Below, one piece after another: positions 52,601-64,000 of a stretch of 64,000 nucleotides of DNA; the stretch's first letter is position 1, and each line of letters opens with the position of its first letter. A program made the translations under genes and the position numbers. Source of the stretch: Branchiostoma floridae (lineage: Eukaryota > Chordata > Leptocardii > Amphioxiformes > Branchiostomatidae); NCBI RefSeq assembly GCF_000003815.2, contig NC_049992.1, positions 10,622,728 to 10,686,727 on the forward strand, in the 5' to 3' direction. A model generated the notes under the pieces. That model saw only the letters and a program-made list of their open reading frames with translations. It was not told the DNA's origin and did no database searches.

Positions 52601-55600
52601 ATTTTCGGTCAAACTCGTCTATGAAAAATGAGATTTCATTCGTAGATTATGAATCGATTGTCGAAATTAAGAAAGAAGTGTTAATATATAACATTAAAGA
52701 GAGGACACAAGTATACCTTCCTCACACCTCTCTCCTGTATACCCATCTGTACAGTTACAGAAGAACATGTGGATCCCATCTATACACGTGCCGTTGTTCA
52801 GGCAGGGAGAGGACGCGCAGTCATCCGGGTTTTCTATTTTCGGTGTAAAGATTATATATAACTCATGAAGACACGTGTATGAAGGTTAGACATCCAGGTA
52901 TAAACAACATTCAAATCAATTCGATCTCTAAAACAGCATAAAACGGAGATTTCCTTCCGGACGTTTTGACTGAAATCTCCGTTTTTATCCTGTTATGGAG
53001 ATTGAATGCATTTGAATAACACATGAAGACTATCAACACAACCAGTGTATTTTTTTCTTGCAGCCGTGAGTCATAAGCTTGTTGTCTATTTCAATATCTA
53101 AGACATAACAATCCTAGTATTAGCTGAGAAATCACATGGCACAAATGTACCTTTTCCTGCCTCTCTGTGATTTTCATTCATCTCTTGATAGATTATGTTA
53201 CGCAAGCACCTAGATGTAATTGTAAACAGAGGAGGAAGGCAACTATCACCTGTACAGGTCGGCCCGGTGAATCCTGGGAAACAGAAGCAGGTAAAGCCGT
53301 TGATGCCGTCCTCACAAATCCCTCCGTTTGCGCATGCGTCTTTGTGGCACTCATTTATGTCTGGAATCACGGCAAAGGAAACAGTCACTTTGTTAACTAA
53401 CAATTGAACAGCACAAAAACATCATGGATCCTACGAGCTAAAGTTTTGTAAGGTACTGAATATCAAAACAGATCAATAGCAAAAAAGTCTGAGCGGCGGT
53501 CTGTGAATATCGTAATGGTTTGTGTAACAAAGTCAGAGAAAGAAGAAATGGCCGAACGTTACAGAGAGGTTGATAGATGAAACACTTACTTATCTCACAA
53601 TCAGTCCCGTTGAATCCCGGCAGACACGCACAGCTGTAGGAAGCCACGCCGTCAGTACAGTTGCCGTCATTCAGACACGGGTCCGAGGCACACTCGTCTA
53701 CTTCTAAATAGGGAATAAGAAGTCATGTATCGTTCACGATTCTGCGACGTCTAGTGATAATTGAGTAAAATGCATATTGGAATATATGGGACAATCAACA
53801 TTGATGTTGATTGGCTAAGACCTAAACTCTCGCTCACGTGATTGGCTAAAATTTCAGCACCATGGCCAGTGGCAGGTACTTCTTCTGACAGGTGAGTCAA
53901 AAATTTACCGTTGGTTTGTATGTGCTGTGCTTTCGTTGATTCTACAATTTGTACGTTGACGACCACGAAGTTTGACTTACAATGTCTGCTATACGTACCT
54001 ATAGAACAAGTAAAACCCATGTATCCCTCCGGACAGAAGCACATGAACGACTGAGGAGCGGTAACACAAGTTCCACCATTCTTGCAAGGATCGGACTCAC
54101 AAAAGTCCCTGTCTGGAAAAGAGAGTGTTTCTGAGACAAAGCATTTGAGATTTTTCGGATGACATGGTCCTTGAATTTTGAGGAAGAAAGCTTTCAAACA
54201 TGTACGGATATTGTTCGAAGGTTTCTAACGTACCTTCCTCACAGTTGACTCCTGTATACTCCTGCGGACACACGCACACATAGGACCCCACCTCGTCATA
54301 ACACACTCCGCCGTTTTGACACGGAGTCGACTCACATTCGTCAATTTCTGAAAACAAAGTGAACAGAGGTGCCTCGGTCATTTCTTGGCTTATTTGCAAA
54401 AAGATGATTAGGTCAAAATGAGATACTAGTATACCATCCAGCCATATGCGATAGGTCATGAAACGGGTACGACAATCGGAGAATCAATGTGTTCATTGAG
54501 ACTTGCAGTTTGACATTTTCCATGACTTTACGATGCCTTGAAAGATATATGTACATCTTCGTAAGAAATCAAATATAGCAGTTGATAAATCTTTGTTCAG
54601 CAATACAACGTTTTAAAGAAGACCTAGAGTGTAGAGGACAGGGTAGTACCTTGCTGACATTGTTGTCCTGTATAGCCTGGCTCGCAGACGCAGGAGAAGG
54701 CGCTAGTTGTAGGGTCCGGGGAACATGTACCTCCATTCCGACACGGATTCGGGATACAGACTTCACGAAACGATGTCAGTTCTAGTGCAGAAATGAAATA
54801 CGAATAGCTCTCAATTATAACATCAAATAAAGCAACTAGAACACTTCTAAAGAAAATTGGTAGAGAATTCTTGAAAAAACGTTTCCCATACTGTACATGT
54901 CTAAAAAAAAGTTAAGCCGCACCTTCCTGACAGTTGGGACCAGTCCAGCCGGAAGCACACCCGTCCCGACATTCCCCTGTGTAACGGTCACACGCCTCTG
55001 GACCAATACTGGAGCAGTGACAGGTGGACTGACAGCCAGAGCCGAATGTGCCCGGACTGCAGACTACATGTACAGGATCAACAGTGTTTTACACGGCATT
55101 AGCTTCCGTAGATAGTTTCATCAGGTTGGTATACACTCAAATAAATAGCAGTGATAAGTAGATCCAGCCATTCTACTCTTATGATGGTGTCTGATAGACA
55201 CCGAAACGTTGGAAATGAGTACTATTCTGGTTGTGTTAGAAGAACTTTACTATAAAGTTATTAGCTTGTTCTGAAGAACATTTAACAGTTTAACATGTTC
55301 TCTATCAATAGTTTAATCATCTCCCCAAGGTATCGCCCTTCCAATTCCTCAAGAGTCGCTAGTCTTCTGACCATTTTCTATTTTCTCACCTCGCTGACAG
55401 AGGAGTCCAGTGAAGCCGGGGCCGCAGGAGCAGCCGTACGGCTCGGGCAGACAGAACAGGTGGCCCGAGCAGCCTGCTGGGTCGTCCCGCCCCGACTCGT
55501 CACAGCGGAAGCTGCAGTCCCGCCCAAACCTGTTACCTCCACAAGCTGTTGGTAAAAGTCACAAGAAGTTCTCAAGAGCAAATAGAGTATGAAAAGGGAC

Positions 55601-58600
55601 ATTTATGAGGTAAGTTTTACTTGACTTATTTGACTTATGTCGAGTAAACAAAAGTGAAATACTTTGGGAAAACTACTTTTGTTCAAAAATTGCCGATTCA
55701 TTGGGGGTGTCCGAGTCTACAGATAAAGTAAAATGACAACTGCACCATTCTATGTGAATTTCTAACGCAACACAACACCAAGGGGGTAACTTTCTCAATG
55801 ATAAATACTCTAACTAATGAATAATGAAATAATTGCATGTAAAGGTGACAAATTAGAAAAAGCCTAGTTGTACATACGTGTCTGACAGGTGGGCCCCCTG
55901 AACCCCGGGGCGCACACACACTCCCCAGTCTCCACCTGACACTGGCCGCCGTTCAGACAGACTGGACACGACAGGTCACACTCCTGCCCCCACAGTCCCT
56001 CCGGACAGGCTGGACGGTAACAACAATGAGTGGTCAGTCTCCAAGCAGATGTTGAAATGCCAAAATAGCAACGTTTTCTGGCTGTCCAATTTTCTTATAT
56101 TTTTCAAACTACGTGCTCAAACCATTTTTTTTCAAATCTTTATGTCAGTATACAATACATGTACATAAAACACACAAGCGGTAACGCTAGTTCACCTCTA
56201 TCTGCGGGGTAACCTATATTCGTTGTATTCAAACAGGCATTACGGGTATCAAGTCGAAGTTATATTGAAAGACCTTTATTGCACATTTTTGCCCCACTGG
56301 GCTAAGTACAGGTCACATGGTAAGAAACACATATATGTAACAATGGAAACAATCATACACATCTATGTATGCAGATATGCGTCTAATCTATTATAAGACA
56401 TTCGACTTCCTCTCGCTTCTTGGTAATTGCATAAATGTAGCTAGCTGTATATTGCACTCTGAAACCACCATCTATCGTCTTGGTATCCCTTTAAATACCT
56501 TGTAATGAATACAACGGGTATAGGTTAACCCGCGGATAAAGGTGAACTAGCGTGATAAACACGATTTGTTAAACTCACATCTAATGATGAGCAGAGAAAT
56601 GGCGTGGCGTTTCTCGCTGTAGTCGCTAGGGTAGTAACACTCGTAAACCCCGGCCTGGAAACGCGGGTCCAGGGACGTCAGCTCCAGGGTGTACTCTGTC
56701 GGACCGAACAGCGGAAAGCCGTTTCTTCGCCACCGGACACCGTTCTACCACAGAGGATACATAAGGTAATGTTATTAACACGGTGGAAGTATAGATTCTA
56801 CTGTATGGTCAACTACATCATTTGGAACGCCTGGTCTCCAGAAAATGGTTGATAGCTAGTCTCATTACAGATATATTATATAGCACTTGCAAATGATACG
56901 GGACAAAGTGTACAATACCTCAATGAAGCAATGGATACTAGGTGCATGCGCGTGTAACTACAAATGAGGCTGAGGACATTTAACAATTCGATAAAAACAC
57001 GTATTTCAGTACTACATTTGTCACACAGGATTAGATTGAGCATATTTCAGTATCTAGCAATATGTACTTCAAACCATTTTCCATGCAGATACATGGAGTG
57101 GGAAAATACCAACAGTAGAGCAGAAAAAAGTATCCCTAACCTGTCCTGTTTGTTCCACAGCTTGTGTATACAGTGTCACGGAATCTCCCTTGTTCGCCGA
57201 TACAGTGAAATACTTCGGATAGATGTCGGCTATGTTCGGAAAAGAGACTGATTAGACCAAAATCAAAGTTTGAACACCGTTAGCAATGTCGTAAAAAAAT
57301 AGACAGTCACACCCAATCATAAAAGATGGTATGGATATGATTATATTGATACCCCTAAAATAGCTGATTTTGAACGATGGATCATCTGAGAGCAACTAAA
57401 TACAAAATTAAGTTTATGCATATGTAAAGTTAAACAAAACCGGTTCAAATCCAACTACCAAATCGATTGCTTATGTGCGAGCCTGGCTGAAGAGACAACT
57501 TACCGTCAGCTGACATCCCAACGGTTGTGACCTTGACTTTCTGACCGTCTGGGAAGGTCACTGTACTTGAGAAGACGCCCACCCTGTCGGAGCCACCTGT
57601 AAGTCAGCATCAGGTTATCAGAATATGTCATTAAATGTTGACCTAATCTCCCAAACAGATTCCCCGTGGCATAAGATACTAGTAGTATCAAAGCTGGCCA
57701 ATGAGTATAGCCGGCCAGAGGAGGTCCGCCGCCTACCGGGGTCCACCTGGCTGCCTTTAGCTATACTCTTGGCCAGCTTTGATACTATCTTATGCCACCA
57801 TAGGATCTGCTTGGAGATTATATATAACTTTATTGCACAACAATTGTACGAGGTACAAAGTATGGCATCTACATAACTACATTGCTATAGCTTAACTTAT
57901 CTAACTAATACAGGAGTTGTAGTATGAGATAAGTTTATTACATTCATTGGAGGCTTTTACAATCATTTGAGGGATTATATGTTGCCCACCGAGGTACCTT
58001 CATTGTCTCTAACCTTAACTACAAAATCTTTTTGTTTCAAAATCTCTTAGTCTCTGAAATTCCCAATGACACTATAATAAAGATACAAAGGCCAGACCTT
58101 GCGGAAAGAACGTCACCATACGCCCTGGCCATGAAGCATCATCGATGGCTGCTATACTGCTGCGGGCCGCTGGGAGGCGCCAGTTCCGCTCGGCGTTGAA
58201 CTCCACCTCACTAAAGTCTCCTCCGACAACACATTTAAGAGATGTGTTTTGACCGGTGGAGGCATCAGGTACAAACTGGTACTCAGTGACCAACGTAACA
58301 TCCGGAACAGCTCCTGTAATTCCTAAACGAAATTAAATAAAAGATATCTTGACCCAGGTTGGCTTTCACAATTTTTGATAGTAGAAAGATGATGATAACT
58401 AACCGGATTGAAACATAAAGCACAGAAAGCTGCGCTCAAATGAAGGGTCGTATTTGATAACTGGAAGATCACAAAAGACATATACAATTCTCTTAACCTG
58501 TTTTGCATTTCTGTAATAAAGCTTTTTTATTGAGTTCCAGATATGTATACCCAATAAGAAATATGAGAACCTGGCTTCCTTACTTTCTGTGACTGCAAAG

Positions 58601-58901
58601 GTATCTTACTCGGCATACATTTGTTTTGTCTCCTTGGTACCGCAAAGACTAAAGTAGGACATGTTCTTCAAACTTCCAGGTCGGAAAAAGAGAGATGACG
58701 ATACAGATGGATGAAATAGTTTAACAGGTGGAGATTTATACATTTCAACAGCGAACATACATATTGAACCTCTCATCCAGACAAAAGGAACTTCAATTTA
58801 AAAAAACACACACAGTATTCTAACGTTTGAAAACGACGCTAAACATACGTACCTATACTAAATAGCAAAAATATGGATATCCACAGCGGAGCCTGCACCA
58901 T
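49650..58901 (-). CDS. Tie-like ectodomain protein with Ig and EGF modules, no kinase, probable GPI anchor
   Basis: Twenty in-phase minus-strand exons encode 920 residues: 58853-58901, 58098-58322, 57504-57596, 57141-57229, 56579-56744, 55878-56009, 55390-55545, 54923-55063, 54650-54781, 54234-54347, 53999-54112, 53590-53703, 53250-53360, 52717-52833, 52339-52452, 51925-52035, 51637-51753, 51025-51405, 50447-50611, 49650-49771. A signal peptide ([15 protein letters not shown]) is followed by an Ig-like region to about 207 ([20 protein letters not shown]). Then three EGF modules of Tie type (NRFGRDC...[22 protein letters not shown] closely follows Tie1/Tie2), and ten EGF modules, several with D/N-x-DEC calcium motifs. 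A Thr/Ser/Asn-rich stretch with sequons and a 55-residue unknown exon follow. The C-terminus is a hydrophobic segment ([20 protein letters not shown]) plus about five residues. There is no kinase, Ig2 or fibronectin region. MEGF/SCARF-type scavenger receptors are an alternative, but the PEPYGCSCG motif and Ig favour Tie. Confidence 0.85.
50190..50275. mobile_element. LINE 3'-tail-like fragment with (AATA)n end
   Basis: GTAGTGGGCCCCCCTTGG, then GGGGCTACCCACATG and a terminal AAATAAATAAATAAATAAA. This resembles the 3' tails of CR1-type LINEs in lancelets (recalled pattern, not searched). It lies in the intron between exons 50447-50611 and 49650-49771. Confidence 0.5.
52905..53026. mobile_element. 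Degenerate relative of the 23346 MITE
   Basis: ACGGAGATTTCCTTCCGGAC followed within 15 bases by its inverted GAAATCTCCGTTTTTATCC, with flanking ATTCAAAT...ATTTGAAT ends, as in 23346-23565. Most of the central region is deleted. Confidence 0.65.
56185..56553. mobile_element. MITE of the GGTAACCTATATCCG family with a nested insertion (copy 3)
   Basis: CGCTAGTTCACC at the left and GGTGAACTAGCG at the right are perfectly inverted, with GGGGTAACCTATAT against TATAGGTTAACCCGC inside. It is about 165 bp longer than copy 2; the extra sequence from about 56262 begins near ACCTTTATTGCAC and looks like a later insertion. Confidence 0.8.
57639..57826. mobile_element. Inverted-repeat element, about 190 bp
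   Basis: TAATCTCC-AACAGAT...TGGCATAAGATA...TATCAAAGCTGGCCA at the left is repeated inverted at the right, around a GC-rich centre (GGAGGTCCGCCGCC). It lies in the intron upstream of exon 57504-57596. An (ACTTTATTGCAC) segment of another repeat follows directly. Confidence 0.8.
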
Positions 58902-59415
58902 CGTTCATTTTGTTGCCTGCGTCCGTCAGGCGTCTGTTGAAGTTGAACTTTCACGGATACAGTATGGCTACATTTGCTAAGAGGATGAGAGAGGCACTCT
59001 ACATCTAATGTTCTACGTCCTTCAGACAAAAACCGTGCGTTTTCTATTCATCGAAGGTTCCACTTACGGTTGGAGAGGTGCGATTTGGGTCAGTAATTTG
59101 TGACTGTTCATCAGCGTCATCTAGCGGTTCAAATAAAAACGTGACGTTACCTTGAACAACACTTTTACCTCAGTCTGTATTTTAATGACATTTAAACAGT
59201 GTGGCACTTCTAAAACATTCCATCGTGCACATGACATCTATAGTCCTTAATGCCATCAGGAAAACGATGCTAGAACCAGCCAATCAGATGTTAGTGAAGG
59301 GGATGTGTGTAGTAAACAGGTCGAACTGGTGTCACACGGTAAAATAAACCCCGGGGCGATGTGTCCTCTTACGGTGTGTTGAAATCCCGGCTGGTGCACA
59401 GTTAGCGAGGTGAAC
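58902..59415. promoter_or_regulatory. Shared upstream region between Tie-like gene (-) and first exon A (+)
   Basis: 514 bases separate the two divergent start codons. The region has a few CpGs and no recognised element. The bidirectional-promoter reading is inference. Confidence 0.4.
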
Positions 59416-59495
59416 ATGTCGGCAGAAGAGTCAGGTAGACCTAAAAGCTGGCCCCGGCCATCCTCCACTGGGTACCGGCTTGCCAGCAACATTTT
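59416..59495 (+). CDS. First coding exon A of an unrecognised gene
   Basis: ATG at 59416 opens 26 codons plus two bases (MSAEESGRPKSWPRPSSTGY, then RLASNI) before a GTGAGT donor at 59496. The segment GRPKSWPRPxSxGYRLA is shared with exon B at 63424, and both leave phase 2. No family was recognised. The similarity between the two is the main support; downstream exons must lie beyond the window or were missed. Confidence 0.6.
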
Positions 59496-62400
59496 GTGAG
59501 TATCACCTGTTATACACCGCTGTTAGACTTAAGATCAGGCGCCTGTCACAAATCAGGCACAATTTACGACCAGCATGTTGACTCCAATATACACAACATA
59601 CATTGTACTGTAGTACTTAGCTAAACCTAAGAAAGCCGGTGTTTCTGTTTGTGATTTAGGAAGAATATCACAGTTGTGGTTCCTCACAACAGTTAGGCGT
59701 TCGTTTCGTTCTGAGAGTTAATCGTAACACGATTATAAAACTGCTATGTTCGTGTAATTGAGAAATGTCGTGGGAAACTGTGTAAGCTATAGCATATATC
59801 CACCAAAAGCCCAAGCTGTTTTGCCTACCACAGACAGACGTAGATTGTATGTTTGACACAAAGCCATGATAGCTGCGGCACTAGACTAAGACCTGACATG
59901 TACCTCCTTTGTGTCACAAAAGTCTTGCATCAGAATTTACACTCGTATTGATGTTAGTCCGGCTGTAAACAGTTTAACGTTTACCAGTGGTCATGGTCAT
60001 ATATATTCACGAGTGGACCTGGTGTAGATACATCTTTGTCTCTAAACAACATGCCCAAGGCAAACTGCTGGATCAAGTTACACAACACAGTCAAAAGGGC
60101 TTGCATGCCTAGCTTTGTCTGTGTGACTACTTGTAATGCAGTCTTGTCAAATGTTGGGCTAATGAAACATTCCAGGTGGTAGTTGTCAACTTGTATGTTC
60201 CCCGTGAATACCTTGCTTAACCGAACATGCAACGTTCATCGCATCATTGCATTGCCATAAAACAGATAATTCGCATCACTAGTAATGCTTTGTACTGTGT
60301 GTGGCGATCCAGTTCAAAAATCCTGCAGGTCAGATTATCACTGAATGTGTAGTTTAGCTTCGTGATGTTGTGCTATATATGTAGCGACTCTGGTAGCATG
60401 ACTAGTATTAGGTACATATATGACTTCAACTATATCTAGAGACTCACTGAGATATCGTCTCTTTTCGAGTTGAAGTGTCAGCAGTGACAGGTAATTTATG
60501 TTTAGCTTGTCTACTATATGTTTATCTTTTTTGCTTGTTGTGTCCTTGTATCCTGGTGTGTTAAGTCGAAGGGCGGTTATACCGGCTATATAGATACAGG
60601 TATCCTGGACAGCGAGGGAGCGCGAGGTTTAACATTATTATTCGATTAGGGCTTTCACACACACAACAAAAACAAAATACCGCGTTAAGGGAAAACAATG
60701 TGCTTTTGTGGTGGGTTGTGTGCATCGTGTAAAGGACTGTGTTGTATCAGCAGTTCGTTGTTCCGGACGGTTTGTTACAGGTTGGCCGATGTCGGGTCAC
60801 GCCCGGACAAACGTACCCTGGGGCATAAATACCACAATACTTCTTCTTGTAGAAGCACGCAAGTAGGAGGGGCCTAGTATTGTTAAAGTTCATGCCTCCT
60901 GGGAAGCTTCTTTAAGACACAGAACAATTAAGAGATGCGATCTGTCATATTGTGGTGAGAACAGTAGCAGGATTATATACTTTAACGTAGATAACGGGGA
61001 AAATGGAGTAGACAATAAAAGTTATAATATTCTTGAGCTTATCTTGTGAGAAATATTAGAGGTCTACATATCTTGACAGTTGTAGAATTATTATTTTATC
61101 ATGAGCTTTTCTTGAGTTATGCTGTGACATCGGCAAAATCATACCGACCGAAGCTTGCAGGTAATAATGCCGCCTAGCGGAATTTATTCGACGTGAACTT
61201 CCGCCGTACTTTTGGATTCCTCCAACACTAAACGGGCACTCATAAAACTCTCAGAGCTTGTGTGAATTTAGCCGTTGTTTGACGACATTATCGATGAAAT
61301 AACCTCTATACTTCTTTTCAGGAGCAGGAAGGGGCAATGGGTATTCTTCAAGCAGATATTTCTGTCGGGGTCTGGGGCTACATGTAGTAATGGCCGCAAT
61401 TTATTTCATTGGCCTCCCGGCCCTCTAGAGAGAATCATTAGTAGGTAACAAGACTCTACCAATCTTCACAGATTGATATAATTATGGTAAAAAAATGGCA
61501 AAACTATACATGCCCGAGGATGTAGCCAGGAATAGGAGTACAGTTTGGAACCTTCATTTTTCAGTGTATTTGGACAATTTCTACTACTACTATTTTTCCT
61601 GCAACATGAAGCCCAGTGGTAGAGGCTAGTATGTAGGGCTGAACTCCTGTTGAACCAGCATAGATTTTCACTAGCCTCCATAGCAGGATTCGTGGTATAA
61701 GTGACAGCCGTCCAGGCTACGTTAATTTTAGATACCATTTGGCTGCTTTGATTGTAACATTGAGGGGCCAAATCTCACCTCACCGAATAAGACCAAAGGG
61801 TCTAAAATCTTCATGTGTTCACCAAGAAGGTTCAATTCATGCCTCCTTGTTTACATTAGAGGTGTGTTGATACAATACTAGTATACACATCGCGCGATCG
61901 GAGTGCCAATCAGACAAGCCAGTTCCTTCTTAGATCACTCATCAAAAATGGGAACCAGAAACAAGTAGGTAACATTTTGAATTTATAACTCTGCCAAATG
62001 CCTGCGAAGTTAGATAAAGAACTAACCTATTACACTAACGGTACTAGGCAATGTGATTATGTGAGTAGTAAAACAGGTACTGTAAATGCAGAAACTTCCG
62101 CAGTGGTTTAATGTTCGCGGGTTTGCGAACACTTTTCCATGGCAGTAATAGACTACATTGCATGGTGCTACCGCGAAACCACCGCGAAAAGTTCTTTTTT
62201 CCTGCTACCGCGAAATTAAACCCCCACGAACTTACAATAAAATAAATTTACAATAACAGTTGATAGTGTATAAACCACAACAGTTTAAGGCATAACATAT
62301 GTGAAGGGTACAGTACATGTGTATTCACTGGTGAAGGGAATTGTTACTGTATACGTAATTGCGACGATCAATATGCTATCAATATCAACTTGATATGTAA

Positions 62401-63423
62401 CAAGCAACCACCCTTAAGTAAAAAATGTACACTACTACATTTGTACGTATACCAATAATGAATCATTGAAATCTGAGGGGCAATGAGCTGAATACTTATG
62501 AAAGCCTGTATGCATATTCGCCGATATTGGAAAATAAAATACTATATATCTTTGACGAGAAGATCACATTTTTGTTGAATCATGATATCGAAAATCAATT
62601 GATATTTTTGTGATCCTCTTAACAGATTCTAACAGCCTGTACATTTTCATTGAAAAATATGATGTTTGATGTTTGATTTTTAAGACACGAAATTTCTGGA
62701 TCATTAAGACAGCGATAGGCTTGAAGGCTGATAGCAAATATAAAGCTATCATACCAGAATGACTATCACATGAAGATATATACTACCACAGACCTTCTGC
62801 TATCAAAACATCACATGGAGAATTTGCCACCTCTGGCCCATGGAATAGTACGCCCAGTAACATAAACCGGGTGCATGTAAGGTTGGGCTTGTTTTGTAGA
62901 TCCACGTGAGAACACATCGAACAAAGGTATTGTCATTACAGGTATCGTGTATCAATGTGAGGTTGTAGTTGCCTTACATGTCCGCATCGAAATGTTACCT
63001 ACTCAAGAACTGAAAATATCAAAAGATCAATCTAAAGAATGGCATACAACGCAGTCCTCAGATTTGACACGAACGTCGATAAAAATCATGCTTAGATAAT
63101 TTTGCCATGGATCTTTTTGCAACAAATGTGTCATATGTTTTAGTATAGTTTCATTAAAAAAAAACACAGCGAATCTTTCTCCTTGACCAGACACTTCTAC
63201 CCGTATACATACACCCTAATTTCCATGTGTCACCACCGGTACTTCAAGTTAGTTAATTGATTTACCACAAGCTAGTAACGCCCTAACCATAAACCGCGTT
63301 AACCAATCAGAAGGACGGGTTGCGCAGGATGAGAGGAGTGTAAACAAACCTTAAGAGACGGTCACGCTGTAAAGTCTCCCTGTCGGGAACTTCTCGCTCC
63401 ATTTCGCACGGGAACAAGAAGCG
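59496..63423 (+). other. Putative intron or spacer between first exons A and B
   Basis: No exon continuing exon A was found here. The region is AT-rich with one MITE (62080-62252) and a fragment of the 42795 palindrome near 61670. The minus-strand open frame at 61466-61771 has no recognised family. Confidence 0.4.
62080..62252. mobile_element. MITE, CTGTAAATGC termini (copy 4)
   Basis: CTGTAAATGCAGAAACTTCCG at the left, TACCGCGAAATTAAA and ACTTACAAT at the right. Shares CTACCGCGAAA and TAGACT with the copy at 42561; the right end is degenerate. Confidence 0.7.
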
Positions 63424-63506
63424 ATGCTGACCAAAGAACACGCGGGGAGACCCAAGAGTTGGCCCCGGCCGGACTCGGCCGGCTATCGGCTGGCTAACTA
63501 CATGTT
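63424..63506 (+). CDS. First coding exon B, paralogous to exon A
   Basis: ATG at 63424 opens 27 codons plus two bases (MLTKEHAGRPKSWPRPDSAG, then YRLANYM) before a GTGAGT donor at 63507, the same phase and same splice position as exon A. A GC-rich, CpG-containing stretch directly upstream is consistent with a promoter. The remainder of the gene is off the right edge; 63507-64000 looks intronic. Confidence 0.6.
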
Positions 63507-64000
63507 GTGAGTACCAGGGTATCATATAAGGCTTCGGGATCTGTCCTATGGTCGTGTACTTAGAGGCTGAGTTGTTGCATACATTTTTAGGCATGATTTG
63601 CAGCAATGTATCGTCAGAGTTTGTTCAGTTTTAGGTCAGTGGCAGTGGGTTGAATAGCCTGTACAAAGTTGTCATATTAGGATTACTACATAGTTGAAAC
63701 TAAGATTACAGAAGGGAGTTGAAATAAGTGAATAGAAATTGTTAAGAAGGTGACATTCTATCGAGCTACGTACGTAAATGAGAAGCTTACAAATCCTCGT
63801 CTCACCGTTTTATATGAAGCTATGACACTTCAATTTACGGGTTCCTTGTGTTTTGTGATTTAGTAGATATTCATTGCTGAGATTTAGACTGCAGGAACTT
63901 GGCTTGGTGTAACTCCACACGTACACACTCCGGTGGCCATAGTTATAAATCTGGGCCAGTATCGTATGTCTTTATATGTTTTTAGTTCGGCTCGCAGGAG

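Overview
The window reads as chordate nuclear DNA, most probably a lancelet (Branchiostoma). Genes are split into many short exons with GT-AG introns of a few hundred bases. Vertebrate-type genes (TK2, ACTL6A, GOLIM4, a Tie-like ectodomain) sit beside heavily domain-shuffled receptors, and introns are full of short terminal-inverted-repeat elements. Species assignment is inference. All gene models below were assembled by hand from splice sites and reading phase; joins are phase-consistent unless stated.

Layout: (1) a TK2-like deoxynucleoside kinase on the minus strand (3' end off the left edge) head-to-head with a complete 14-exon ACTL6A/BAF53 gene on the plus strand (3108-9010). (2) A two-exon rhodopsin-class GPCR (12472-14683) whose intron holds a 633-bp foldback element. 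(3) A zinc-knuckle/ZAD-like protein with a 30-bp coding minisatellite and a probable frameshift (16135-19410). (4) A 14-exon minus-strand gene (20223-27223) encoding a Cys-loop receptor channel whose extracellular part carries discoidin-like, LDLa, Frizzled-CRD, kringle and sushi modules before the nicotinic-type ligand-binding domain. (5) About 5 kb without a recognised gene. (6) A GOLIM4 (GPP130) orthologue on the minus strand (32439-48604), interrupted by a 100-N gap and containing an intronic minisatellite that repeats its own splice donor. (7) A 20-exon minus-strand gene (49650-58901) with a Tie-receptor-like Ig and EGF region, ten further EGF modules and a C-terminal hydrophobic end but no kinase. 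(8) Two similar plus-strand first exons, 4 kb apart, of an unrecognised gene that continues to the right.

The most interesting item is the modular Cys-loop receptor. It joins in one polypeptide a Frizzled-kringle pair (as in ROR and some MuSK kinases), LDLa and sushi modules, and a predicted cation channel. Known acetylcholine-receptor clustering systems supply such modules on separate proteins. The second is the kinase-less Tie-like ectodomain. The third is the splice-donor minisatellite in GOLIM4.

At least seven families of short inverted-repeat elements are present; several recur two to four times in the window. No rRNA, tRNA or CRISPR was found.
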